Shown here: piece by piece, positions 1-8,826 of the stretch
Layout of the letters: every line of letters starts with the position of its first letter
Position numbering within the stretch: position 1 is the first letter of the stretch
DNA from: an uncultured Chromatiaceae bacterium
GTDB taxonomy: Bacteria; Pseudomonadota; Gammaproteobacteria; Chromatiales; Chromatiaceae
Direction of reading: 5' to 3'
Assembly (NCBI GenBank): GCA_937923175.1
Contig: CALALB010000002.1
Location: 1-32,506 of the forward strand
Length of the DNA stretch: 32,506 nucleotides
Program-made: the position numbers and the translations under genes
Notes under the pieces: generated by a model
Seen by the model: the letters and a program-made list of their open reading frames with translations, nothing else
What the model was told of the DNA's origin: nothing
Databases searched by the model: none

Positions 1-130
1 AAGCGACATGGTCTGCGTTTCAAGAGCATCCGGCGCAGGCTCGAGTTCATTGCTGGGCGCAAGGTGCGCCTTCGCAAGGACATCGACCCCAGCATTGCCA
101 AATCGCTCATGGCCAAGGTCAAAGACAGCG

Positions 131-275
131 GGGGCGGCATCTGTGAATGCGGCCCGGAATATCCGTTCCAGGGCCAGGGCTGCCGTCAGCATGCCCAAAG
201 TCTCGAAACCGCATCCAGAACCCCTTGCCGCGGAGTACAGGGATAAGCTCCGTCCTTCAGGGCGGGGTGGCTGAC
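131..275 (+). pseudogene. Decayed 3' end of an IS200/IS605-type tnpB with right-end hairpin
   Basis: The frame that ends at 274 reads ASVNAARNI at about 140-166. This resembles the conserved C-terminal block of TnpB proteins (usually ADVNAARNI), the RNA-guided nuclease of IS200/IS605 and IS607 elements. The same frame runs out through GC-rich sequence at 247-275 that can fold as a hairpin (arms 250-256 and 259-265), as the right ends of these elements do. The zinc-finger cysteine pairs and RuvC-like motifs that should lie upstream are not visible. A different frame is open from base 1 to 246 and is not recognisable. I read this as a truncated remnant joined to unrelated sequence; it continues beyond the window edge or is only a tail. 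Confidence 0.42.
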
Positions 276-367
276 TCATCCACTGGACCCCAGTTCTCAC
301 CGGGGTGACGCCAGAGAGGGCGCCCGGGTGACGGGTTCTGGCATGTTCGCCACTGGACCTTGATGGT

Positions 368-418
368 CCCCTCATTCCGGCGCAAGCCGGAATCCAGACC
401 CCAGCTTACGCCGGGGCG
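368..418. repeat. Dispersed palindromic intergenic repeat
   Basis: A perfect 8-base inverted repeat (374-381 and 386-393, ATTCCGGC/GCCGGAAT, loop GCAA) is followed by CCAGACCCCAG and a second GC-rich palindromic block ending CCGGGG. A related block, CCCCAG..CACCGGGGTGA, lies just upstream near 290-308. Repeats of this form are common between genes in proteobacteria and often come in many copies. The rest of 276-563 holds no gene that I recognise. Confidence 0.5.
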
Positions 419-563
419 ATGCTAGACCAGCGAGTCGAAGGATGGGGATCATCATCACTGGGGATTACCCAACCACTGTTTGCGCAACCGACCTGGTCGG
501 TGGCCGGCATGTTCGGTGCAGTCTGCATCAGAATCCAGCCTGCGCATGGAGACGAGGGTTGAT

Positions 564-1877
564 TTATGCCTTTGTCGGCTCAGTCAACCGCGCCGGCCCG
601 CGCAGGCGCACGATCAAGCCCAGTCCAAACAACAGGACATTGATTGCACCCACTAGAATAAAAGGGGCATAAGGGGCAATGTTGTCAAACAGGCGCCCAC
701 CGATGGCGGTGATCGCCAGGATGCCGATTGCACCTGCAACATTGAATGCCCCCATCACCGAGCCGCGCGACTCCCGCGGGGCCTCCTGACCGATCAACGA
801 CTGGGCGGCGAGATATACGCTGATCTGACCGATCCCGAGTAGGATCAAAAAGATCATGGCCGGCCCTGGACGCGGATCATGCATCCAGATTACCGCCAGA
901 TTGCCGACGGCCGCCAACCCCATTGCAAGCGCTAGACCTGTCACCCGATCGAGCCGGTCCATGATCGGTCCCATGATCGGTGCCCAGATCAGGGCGACGA
1001 CCTGTACCAAGACAAAGATGATCGTGCCGTTTTTGATTGCTGCCGATGCATCCATACCGGCAGCCAGGGCTGCGTTATTTCCCCAGAGAATCAGAAAGGC
1101 AGCATTCACCGATTGATCGCCGCGCGCGATAAAGGCCGCCAGATAGGCAAGCAAGATCCGCGGATTCCTGGCCTGGGCAAAACCGCTGACAAAGAGATCA
1201 CGGACCTTTAGGCGCTCCTCATGCTCAATGGGTGTCCCTTTCTGCAAACCCAGATACACCAGGGCTGCGACAATGACGGCAAGCCCAGCGACCAGCTCAT
1301 GGGTGAGATAACCGGCGGCGATGGCATCGAGCCCCCGGGCGGTGAACTGCTTAGGCAGGGCGCCGAAAACCTGATTGATGACCACAATCCCCAAGCCGCT
1401 CAAGAGACCGACGATGGCCACCAGCTTGCCACGCGACCGCTCCAGCGGATAGTCGGCCATCACTGTGGATAGCGCTGTTGCGACCGTCACCACCCCGAGG
1501 GCATAAATAAAACGGTAGAGATAGAGATCGCCAACCGCTTGGGCAGTGGGATAGAGCACATAGGTCAAGGCCAGTAACAAAAACCCAATGGCAAAGATCA
1601 GACGCCGGCCCAAGCGATCGACTAGGATGCCGGTCGGGATAAAGAGCGCCAGGGTGATGATCTCGGTCCAGAACACTAGGTCGCCGCTGATGGTGCCCTG
1701 CTGGTCGGTAGGGATACCGAGATGGGCATTGAGGATATAGGTCTGACCGACAGTGATAAAGGTCATGAGACCCAGCGAGAAAAAGGCGCTCAGGAGCAGG
1801 GTAACCGCCTGCCAGCGCGTTACGCCGGGCATGAGATAGATCGGGCCAAGCCGGGCAGATTGCTCGAAAACGGACAT
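564..1877 (-). CDS. Major facilitator superfamily transporter
   Basis: A 437-residue, strongly hydrophobic protein with about 12 predicted membrane helices in two halves, separated by a charged central loop near residues 215-230. The signature motif A of the major facilitator superfamily is visible after the second helix (GILVDRLGRR, near residue 82), and a weaker repeat, GPIMDRLDR, appears in the second half. It should sit in the inner membrane and move a small solute by proton coupling or uniport. The substrate cannot be read from the sequence. It is a single gene, separated from htpG by about 275 bases. The ATG start at 1877 has no strong Shine-Dalgarno sequence, but the N-terminus has a plausible short cytoplasmic leader before helix 1. 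Confidence 0.85.
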   Translation of the reverse strand: MSVFEQSARLGPIYLMPGVTRWQAVTLLLSAFFSLGLMTFITVGQTYILNAHLGIPTDQQGTISGDLVFWTEIITLALFIPTGILVDRLGRRLIFAIGFLLLALTYVLYPTAQAVGDLYLYRFIYALGVVTVATALSTVMADYPLERSRGKLVAIVGLLSGLGIVVINQVFGALPKQFTARGLDAIAAGYLTHELVAGLAVIVAALVYLGLQKGTPIEHEERLKVRDLFVSGFAQARNPRILLAYLAAFIARGDQSVNAAFLILWGNNAALAAGMDASAAIKNGTIIFVLVQVVALIWAPIMGPIMDRLDRVTGLALAMGLAAVGNLAVIWMHDPRPGPAMIFLILLGIGQISVYLAAQSLIGQEAPRESRGSVMGAFNVAGAIGILAITAIGGRLFDNIAPYAPFILVGAINVLLFGLGLIVRLRGPARLTEPTKA

Positions 1878-2102
1878 CGGGTGGGTGTCTCAAGGCAGTG
1901 ATGGACAAGGCACCTCATTATTGCATCCGGACGCCATGCTGTCTCGCCGGTGCCTCCCCACAATCCTCTGGTGCTAGGCAGCCACCCCCTCGCAGACTGC
2001 TATCTGATTGGTCCAAAAGGTGAGTCCGATTTTTTACCACCTTGGGGTGAGCATGGGGGTCGGCAAGCCAACTCGCGATGACTGGCCCAGCCCCGCCCCT
2101 TC

Positions 2103-2123
2103 CCTAGTCCCTTCGGGGCTAGG
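2103..2123 (-). terminator. Hairpin downstream of htpG, possible terminator
   Basis: A 9-base stem (2103-2111 with 2115-2123, one G-T pair, loop TTC) lies 30 bases beyond the htpG stop codon. On the minus strand it is followed by G-rich sequence rather than a T-run, so it may act as a 3'-end stabiliser or a weak terminator. The rest of 1878-2152 shows nothing else that I can assign. Confidence 0.4.
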
Positions 2124-2152
2124 TCCTCCGCCAACCCCCGCCCCTGCCCGAT

Positions 2153-4066
2153 TCAGACTGCCAGCATCTCGGTCATCAGCCTATTCAGCCGGGCGACAAA
2201 GGCACCTGGATCATCGAGCTGGGTCCCCTCGGCAAGCTGGGCCTGATCGAACAGGATCAGGGCGAGATCATTGAAGCGCCCTTCGTCCGCCTCAGCGGCC
2301 AGCCGTTTCACCAAAGGATGCTCGAGGTTGAGCTCCAGGATCGGCTTGACCATGGGTGCATTTTGCCCGACGGCCTTCAGGACCCGCGCCAGATGGATGC
2401 TCATGTCATCGGCGCCCACGACCAGACAGGCGGGGGACTCGACCAAGCGCTGGCTGGGTCGCACTGCCTCGACCCGTTCACCCAGCGCAGTTTTTAGACG
2501 CTCCAAGAGCGGCCTTTGTTCGTCTGCAGCCTTTTCTCGTGCCGCTTTTTCTTCTTGATCGGCAAGCTGGCCGAGCTCTAATTCGCCCTTGGCGACCGAC
2601 TGCAGCGGTTTGCCCTTGTATTCATGGAGATGGCTGACCAGCCACTCATCGACCCGGTCGGAGAGGAGCAGGACCTCGATCCCCTTTTTGCGGAGGATCT
2701 CCAGATGCGGGCTATGTCGCGCTGCTGCCGGGGTCTCGGCAGTGATGTAATAGATCTTCTCCTGACCCTCCTGCATCCGCCCGAGATAGTCATCAAGCGA
2801 GATGCGTTGCTTGTCGTCTTCGCTGTAGGTCGTCGCAAAACGCAAAAGACCGGCAATGCGCTCCCGATTGACATAGTCTTCGGCCGGGCCCTCCTTGAGC
2901 ACCTTGCCAAACTCATCCCAGAAAAGCGCATATTTCTCTGGCTCATCCTTAGCCAAGGTCTCCAAAAGACCCAGGATGCGCTTGGTGTTTGCCTGGCGGA
3001 TGGCATCGATCTTGCGGTTATGCTGGAGGATCTCGCGCGAGACATTGAGCGGCAGATCATCGGCATCGACGATCCCTTTGACAAAGCGCAGATAGCGGGG
3101 CATGAGCTGGTCCGCCTCATCCATGATGAAGACCCGCCGGACATAGAGCTTGACCCCGTGCTTTGGCTCACGGTCCCAGAGATCCCAGGGGGCACGGCGC
3201 GGGATATACAGGAGCGCCGTATATTCATTGGTCCCCTCGACCCGGTTATGGACATAGGCTAAGGGCGGTTCAAAGTCATGGGCGATGTGCTTGTAAAACT
3301 CCTGATACTCCTCCTCGCTGATCTCGGATTTATTGCGCATCCACAGCGCCGTACCCCGATTGACCTGTTCGAACTCAGGCGGCTGGCCCTTGCGTTTTTC
3401 GGCCTCCTCGCCGTAATACTCCTTGGGCATCTCGATGGGGATGGCGATATGGTCGGAGAATTTCTGGATGATCGAGCGCAGTCGCCAAGGCTCTAGAAAC
3501 TCCTGTTCATCCTCCTTGAGGTGCAAGATGACATCCGTCCCCCGCCCGGCCTTTTCGACCGTTTCCAGGGTATAGGTGCCGCGTCCATCCGACTCCCAGC
3601 GCACCCCATGTTCAGGCCCGTAACCTGCGCGGCGCGAGATGAGGGTGACCCGATCGGCGACGATAAAGGCCGAATAAAAGCCTACCCCAAACTGACCGAT
3701 GAGCTGGCTATCCTTGGCCTGGTCGCCGGAGAGACTAGCGAGAAACCGGCGCGTGCCCGAGCTGGCAACGCTGCCGATGGTATCGATCATCTCCTGGCGG
3801 GTCATGCCGATGCCATTGTCCGAGATGGTCAGGGTCTTGGCCTGGCGATCGACGAGGATGCGTACTCGCAACTGGCTGTCGCCCTCATAAAGCCCATCGT
3901 CGCTTAGGGCCTCAAACCGCAGACGCTCGGCAGCATCCGAGGCATTTGAGATCAATTCGCGCAAAAAGATCTCTTTGTTCGAATAAAGCGAGCGGATCAC
4001 CAGATCGAGCACCTGGCTCACCTCGGCCTTGAATTCAAGGGTTTCTTTATGCGCTTCGACTGTCAT
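2153..4066 (-). CDS. htpG: Molecular chaperone HtpG (bacterial Hsp90)
   Basis: A 637-residue protein, about the size of E. coli HtpG (624). HtpG is a cytoplasmic ATP-driven dimeric chaperone that remodels client proteins with DnaK. The N-terminal GHKL ATPase domain is clear: the Hsp90 signature NKEIFLRELISNASDA near residues 30-45, the nucleotide-binding DNGIGM near 80-85, the IGSVASSGT lid segment, and GQFGVGFYSAF near 124-134. The middle domain carries LPLNVSREILQ near residue 340, which holds the catalytic arginine region, and the C-terminal dimerisation part runs to the end without the eukaryotic MEEVD tail. The start MTVEAHKETLEFKAEV matches the family N-terminus. It is transcribed alone, divergent from the phosphoglucomutase gene across a 210-base gap. 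I see no convincing sigma-32 promoter there. Confidence 0.98.
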   Translation of the reverse strand: MTVEAHKETLEFKAEVSQVLDLVIRSLYSNKEIFLRELISNASDAAERLRFEALSDDGLYEGDSQLRVRILVDRQAKTLTISDNGIGMTRQEMIDTIGSVASSGTRRFLASLSGDQAKDSQLIGQFGVGFYSAFIVADRVTLISRRAGYGPEHGVRWESDGRGTYTLETVEKAGRGTDVILHLKEDEQEFLEPWRLRSIIQKFSDHIAIPIEMPKEYYGEEAEKRKGQPPEFEQVNRGTALWMRNKSEISEEEYQEFYKHIAHDFEPPLAYVHNRVEGTNEYTALLYIPRRAPWDLWDREPKHGVKLYVRRVFIMDEADQLMPRYLRFVKGIVDADDLPLNVSREILQHNRKIDAIRQANTKRILGLLETLAKDEPEKYALFWDEFGKVLKEGPAEDYVNRERIAGLLRFATTYSEDDKQRISLDDYLGRMQEGQEKIYYITAETPAAARHSPHLEILRKKGIEVLLLSDRVDEWLVSHLHEYKGKPLQSVAKGELELGQLADQEEKAAREKAADEQRPLLERLKTALGERVEAVRPSQRLVESPACLVVGADDMSIHLARVLKAVGQNAPMVKPILELNLEHPLVKRLAAEADEGRFNDLALILFDQAQLAEGTQLDDPGAFVARLNRLMTEMLAV

Positions 4067-4143
4067 GTTGATGAAGTATCCACTTCGGTTAAACGTTCTG
4101 TGAGCAATTCAAGCTGGGGACCTAGGTGTTGGTTTTGGGTTTA

Positions 4144-4171
4144 TTGTCGCACTTAGGCTAAGCGATACAAT
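4144..4171 (+). promoter_or_regulatory. Putative sigma-70 promoter for pgm
   Basis: TTGTCG at 4144-4149 and TACAAT at 4166-4171 are separated by 16 bases, about 105 bases upstream of the phosphoglucomutase start. The spacer contains the small palindrome CTTAGGCTAAG (4152-4162). The boxes are recognisable but not at consensus. Confidence 0.42.
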
Positions 4172-4267
4172 CCCCCTCGCCTCGATCCTTGCCCCCTGGG
4201 CGGACCAACCCGCCTAGGCTGCTCGGTAACCTCGGTAACTGTTGTTGTTCAATCTCGATAAGCTTAG

Positions 4268-5911
<1,644 letters not shown>

Positions 5912-5984
5912 GGGGAATGGTACACATGGATTTGTCCTGAGCCAAAAAAATGATCTGAACCCATTGCAATTACCAAAAATGGTC

Positions 5985-6120
5985 TAAACTTGTAACCGAC
6001 CCCATCAAAAGAGGCGCGCTCTGGCGCTTTTTGATCCAAACACCTGCCTGTTCATCCTGAAGTCCTCCTCGTCTCTCTTCCACGAGAGACCCTTGACCCG
6101 GCACCCGCCGGGTCTTTTTT
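5985..6120 (+). ncRNA. Candidate structured transcript: pgm 3' leader/trailer or small RNA
   Basis: Three stem-loops follow one another: 6004-6035 (ATCAAAA/TTTTGAT outer arms and a GCGC inner stem), 6071-6090 (perfect 7-base GTCTCTC/GAGAGAC, loop TTCCAC) and the terminator at 6095-6120. A weak promoter-like pair lies just upstream (TTGCAA 5964-5969, TAAACT 5985-5990, 15-base spacing). The block could be an independent small RNA of roughly 110-125 nucleotides, or simply the 3' untranslated end of the pgm message. I recognise no known RNA family. Confidence 0.25.
6095..6120 (+). terminator. Rho-independent terminator
   Basis: A perfect 8-base stem GACCCGGC/GCCGGGTC (6095-6102 and 6107-6114, loop ACCC) is followed by six T at 6115-6120. 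It ends transcription from pgm or from the candidate small RNA, so the Mrp cluster probably has its own promoter. Confidence 0.9.
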
Positions 6121-6139
6121 AAGTCTGACCCGGTGATCT

Positions 6140-6482
6140 AAAGGCTCAGCTGTTGCGGCCAGCAGACAGGGCCTTTTACCGATGCCGACCAGCGGCGCCA
6201 GCTGGCGGGCGAGCTGGGAGCTGATCGCCGGCCGGGAAGATCAAGGGGTCAGTCAGCAAGCCAGAGGTGGTCGAACTGACCGGCTCGACTACGGTTGGGG
6301 TCATCCTGGGGCTTGCGATTGCCTGGCCAAAACCCGATTCAGGAAGTCAAATAGGCGATATCCTTGGAACCAGCAGCGCCCGGGTGTCTCTAAATTGGCG
6401 ATCTGCTGCGTTCGTTCAGGTGTTTCAAGCCTCATCCTGCTTTAATGAGTCAGCCGATCTCACCAAGGGGTTGAAATAGGTC
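6140..6482 (+). other. Unassigned stretch before mnhE, possible gene remnant
   Basis: No intact gene is recognised in these 340 bases. One frame reads coding-like to about 6225 (FTDADQRRQLAGELGAD) and a second frame continues coding-like after it (GKIKGSVSKPEVVELTG, then a hydrophobic run VGVILGLAIAW), ending at 6479. A single frameshift near 6228-6234 would join them. This could be the wreck of a small membrane protein gene or chance. No promoter is clear, although the mnh cluster promoter is expected here. Confidence 0.3.
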
Positions 6483-7019
6483 ATGACGCTCACTCAACTG
6501 GATCCAACCGCCCTCATCCTACGCCTTGGATTCTTTGCCGGCGCCTGGCTGATCATCGCGGGCATTGATCCCGCCTCCTGGCTGATCGGCCTCCCTGCAG
6601 TACTTGCAGCAAGCCTGCTCAACTGGCATCTGAAACCAGCAGGGGCAAGGGCGCCGCGTCTGGGTCCAGCCTTGATCTTTATTCCCTTTTTCTTGGGAAG
6701 CTCGCTCAAAGGGGGGGCCGATGTCGCCTGGCGGGTGTTACGGCCGAGGATGCGGATCGCCCCGGGTTTACACCGCTATCGTCTCAGACTCCAGGAACCC
6801 TCAGCGCGGGTTCTTCTCCTGAACACCCTCAGCCTTTTGCCTGGGACCCTCAGCGCCGACCTCAGGGACGATACCCTGACCATTCATGCCCTGGATGCGA
6901 GCGATCCGAGCATGCTTGCAACTGAGATCGCGCGTCTTGAGCGCCGCATCGGTGGGCTATTCGGTGAGCCTTGGGCACAACCTTCGCTTGAGCCTGCCGA
7001 TGAAACCCCTCAGAGATAA
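6483..7019 (+). CDS. mnhE: Mrp/Mnh cation-proton antiporter subunit E
   Basis: A 178-residue protein of the MnhE/MrpE family, a small accessory membrane subunit of the multi-protein Mrp sodium (or potassium)/proton antiporter. It has two or three N-terminal membrane helices (about residues 12-50 and 62-80), then the family region GGADVAWRVLRPRMRIAPG and a cytoplasmic segment containing NTLSLLPGTLSADL, a conserved MrpE block. It is the first gene of the cluster. The ATG at 6483 follows AAGGGG at a slightly long distance. The extension after residue 160 is hydrophilic and unremarkable. Placement ahead of mnhF and mnhG, 18 bases before mnhF, matches Mrp operons that start with E. Confidence 0.93.
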   Translation: MTLTQLDPTALILRLGFFAGAWLIIAGIDPASWLIGLPAVLAASLLNWHLKPAGARAPRLGPALIFIPFFLGSSLKGGADVAWRVLRPRMRIAPGLHRYRLRLQEPSARVLLLNTLSLLPGTLSADLRDDTLTIHALDASDPSMLATEIARLERRIGGLFGEPWAQPSLEPADETPQR

Positions 7020-7037
7020 ATCAACGGCATCAATGTC

Positions 7038-7304
7038 ATGTCCCTTGCCGACTTTAATCTTGCTGTTGCGGCGCTCCTCTTGGCAACCATCGGTTTGGGC
7101 CTGATCCGGATCGTCCTGGGCCCGACGCTGGCCGATCGCCTGATGGCTGCCCAGTTGCTGGGGACCTCGGGGATCGGGGTATTGGTAGTGCTCTCGTCAG
7201 TCGTTCAGGTCCCCGCCCTGATCGATGTCGCCCTGATCTTTGCGCTCCTGGCGGCAGTGACCGTGATCGCCTTTACCTGTCGGCAGTACCCTGATGGTCC
7301 TTGA
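7038..7304 (+). CDS. mnhF: Mrp/Mnh antiporter subunit F
   Basis: An 88-residue protein with three membrane helices, the size and layout of MrpF/MnhF. The family block is visible as IRIVLGPTLADRLMAAQLLGT (residues about 24-44, quoted as two linked parts: IRIVLGPTLADR and LMAAQLLGT), followed by a helix containing the conserved acidic segment ALIDVALIFALLA. It is an integral inner-membrane subunit needed for assembly and activity of the Mrp complex. It overlaps the next gene by 11 bases, which suggests coupled translation. Confidence 0.92.
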   Translation: MSLADFNLAVAALLLATIGLGLIRIVLGPTLADRLMAAQLLGTSGIGVLVVLSSVVQVPALIDVALIFALLAAVTVIAFTCRQYPDGP

Positions 7305-7590
7305 CGCCCTTTCGCTTCTTTGTCTCGCCATTGGCCTATTGTTCTTTTGCGCGGGGACTCTGGGCCTTTTGCGCTTGCCCGATCTGCTCAGCCGGCTGCA
7401 TGCCTTGACCAAGGCCGATAATCTCGGTCTGGGACTGGTTATCCTGGGCCTTGTGCTCCAGGCAGCCGATCAGCCATTGCGTGCATTCAAGTTGGTCTTG
7501 ATCTGGTTGTGTGTGCTGATCGCAAGCGCCACCGGCGCCCATCTGATTGCCCAGCGTGCATTGCGCGGCAAAGCCGAGGATGAGCCATGA
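7294..7590 (+). CDS. mnhG: Mrp/Mnh antiporter subunit G
   Basis: A 98-residue protein with three membrane helices and the MnhG/MrpG hallmark GTLGLLRLPDLLSRLHALTK near residues 22-41, followed by the helix containing DNLGLGLVILGL. Its role is structural within the membrane part of the Mrp complex. The start overlaps mnhF and the stop overlaps the following gene as ATGA, so these small subunits are translationally linked. Confidence 0.93.
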   Translation: MVLDALSLLCLAIGLLFFCAGTLGLLRLPDLLSRLHALTKADNLGLGLVILGLVLQAADQPLRAFKLVLIWLCVLIASATGAHLIAQRALRGKAEDEP

Positions 7591-7853
7591 ATCTGTTTCT
7601 ATTCTGCTTCGATCTATTGCTGTCGCTCACCCTCTTGGCCCTGGCAGTCGCAGCCTTGAGCAGCCGAGACCCGCGGCGGGGTGTCATCCTCTTTATCACC
7701 TTTGGACTCTTGCTCGCCTTAGTCTGGGCGCGGCTGCGTGCCCCGGATCTTGCCCTGACCGAGGCGGCGATCGGGGCAGGTCTCACAGGTGCCTTGATGC
7801 TCGGTGCGGCGCGGCGCGCAGCCCCCAGGTTCGACAGCGAGGACTCCAGATGA
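7587..7853 (+). CDS. DUF4040 / MbhD-type antiporter subunit (detached MrpA C-terminal module)
   Basis: An 88-residue, three-helix protein. The segment VWARLRAPDLALTEAAIGAGLTGAL carries the motif APDLALTEAAIG (near residues 50-65), typical of the DUF4040/MbhD module. In standard Mrp systems this module is fused near the C-terminus of the large MrpA subunit; in membrane-bound hydrogenases and some bacterial clusters it is a separate protein, as here. The acidic residue in ALTEAA lies on the ion path in solved Mrp and Mbh structures (family knowledge). It overlaps mnhG and mnhB by ATGA at both ends. Confidence 0.85.
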   Translation: MNLFLFCFDLLLSLTLLALAVAALSSRDPRRGVILFITFGLLLALVWARLRAPDLALTEAAIGAGLTGALMLGAARRAAPRFDSEDSR

Positions 7854-8530
7854 GACCGCCATCCCTGCTGTGCCTGCTGGTGCCATTATTACTCCTCGCC
7901 CTCGGTCTCTCTTTAGGTTGGGCCTTAGGGGATGGGCTGAAGGGTTATTCCGGGGAACGCCTCGCAGAGGTCGCCCTGGAACTGGTACCGGAATCGGGAG
8001 CGACCCACCCGGTAACCTCGGTCCTGCTCAATTTCCGCGGCTATGATACCCTGCTCGAACTAGCCGTACTGTTGACGGCCTTGCTCGGTATCTGGTCGCT
8101 CGGACCTGCCGCCCCCCCTTATCCCCCGCCAGGTCTTGTGCTCGCCAGCCTCGTGGGTTGGGTGGTTCCCCTGCTGATCATCACTGGCGGTTATCTGCTC
8201 TGGGTCGGCGCCTATGCCCCAGGCGGGGCCTTCCAGGCAGGTGCAATGCTCGGCGCCGCCGGCGTGACCCTAACCCTCGCCGGTCATCCAACTGGCGGAT
8301 TGCCTGCTGAACCCTGGCAGCGCCTGCTAGCTGCGCTTGGTACCCTGGTGTTTTTGCTGATGGGTTTAGGCCTCATGGCCCTGGGATCTGGTTTTCTGAT
8401 CTATCCCAAGGGGATCGCCAAATGGCTGATCCTGATCATCGAGGCCACTGCGACCCTCAGCATCGGTGTCACCCTGATTGCGGCCTTTCTCGGTGGGCGG
8501 CCCATGTCTCTGCGGAATCGGTCGCGATGA
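7850..8530 (+). CDS. mnhB: Mrp/Mnh antiporter subunit B
   Basis: A 226-residue membrane protein. The N-terminal part (about residues 1-90) has two helices around the segment VTSVLLNFRGYDTLLELAVLL, a conserved block of the MbhE/MrpA-end and MrpB regions. The C-terminal part (from about residue 95) is the MnhB domain with GGYLLWVGAYAPGGAFQAGAMLG, where the PGGGFQAG-type motif is the family marker. So the protein probably joins an MbhE-like segment to MnhB. The start at 7850 was chosen because its ATG overlaps the upstream stop (ATGA), although the frame is open further upstream. It ends in another ATGA overlap with mnhC. Confidence 0.88.
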   Translation: MRPPSLLCLLVPLLLLALGLSLGWALGDGLKGYSGERLAEVALELVPESGATHPVTSVLLNFRGYDTLLELAVLLTALLGIWSLGPAAPPYPPPGLVLASLVGWVVPLLIITGGYLLWVGAYAPGGAFQAGAMLGAAGVTLTLAGHPTGGLPAEPWQRLLAALGTLVFLLMGLGLMALGSGFLIYPKGIAKWLILIIEATATLSIGVTLIAAFLGGRPMSLRNRSR

Positions 8531-8826
8531 ACCCCGAGATCCTGATCACTCAGATGCTCTATGGCTGTATAGGCCTGGCGCTGTTTCTTCTGGGCATTGG
8601 GTCGTTCATCCTCCATGAGGGGCTTTGGCGCAGGTTGATCGCGCTCAATGTTGTGGGGTCTGGGGTTTTTCATGTCCTGGTCGCGGTTGCCTATCGCGGT
8701 CTCGAGCAAACGCCCGATCCAATACCGCATGCCCTGGTACTGACAGGGATCGTGGTTGCGGTTAGCGCCACGGCGCTGGCCTTGGCATTTGGTCGGCATC
8801 TAGAGGATCAGAACGACCATGCTTGA
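8527..8826 (+). CDS. mnhC: Mrp/Mnh antiporter subunit C (NuoK-like)
   Basis: A 99-residue, three-helix protein homologous to MrpC and to complex I subunit NuoK. The markers are the LYGCIGLALFLLGIGSFIL first helix, the GSGVFHVLVAVAYRG segment, and the PIPHALVLTGIVVAVSATALALA helix, equivalent to the DPLPQALVLTAIVI block of MrpC. It is part of the ion path next to the antiporter-like subunits. The ATG at 8527 overlaps the mnhB stop, and its 3' end overlaps the next gene by eight bases. Confidence 0.93.
   Translation: MNPEILITQMLYGCIGLALFLLGIGSFILHEGLWRRLIALNVVGSGVFHVLVAVAYRGLEQTPDPIPHALVLTGIVVAVSATALALAFGRHLEDQNDHA

Noticed and set aside
2008-2274. An 88-codon plus-strand frame near the htpG 3' end
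   Set aside because: Low-complexity, proline- and arginine-rich translation overlapping htpG; no support as a gene.
2624-3262. A 212-codon open frame antisense to htpG
   Set aside because: It is a shadow frame of a strongly conserved gene in GC-rich DNA.
4021-4140. A sigma-32 heat-shock promoter for htpG
   Set aside because: A CTTGAA-like box is present on the minus strand, but no matching CCCCAT-type -10 element follows at the right distance.
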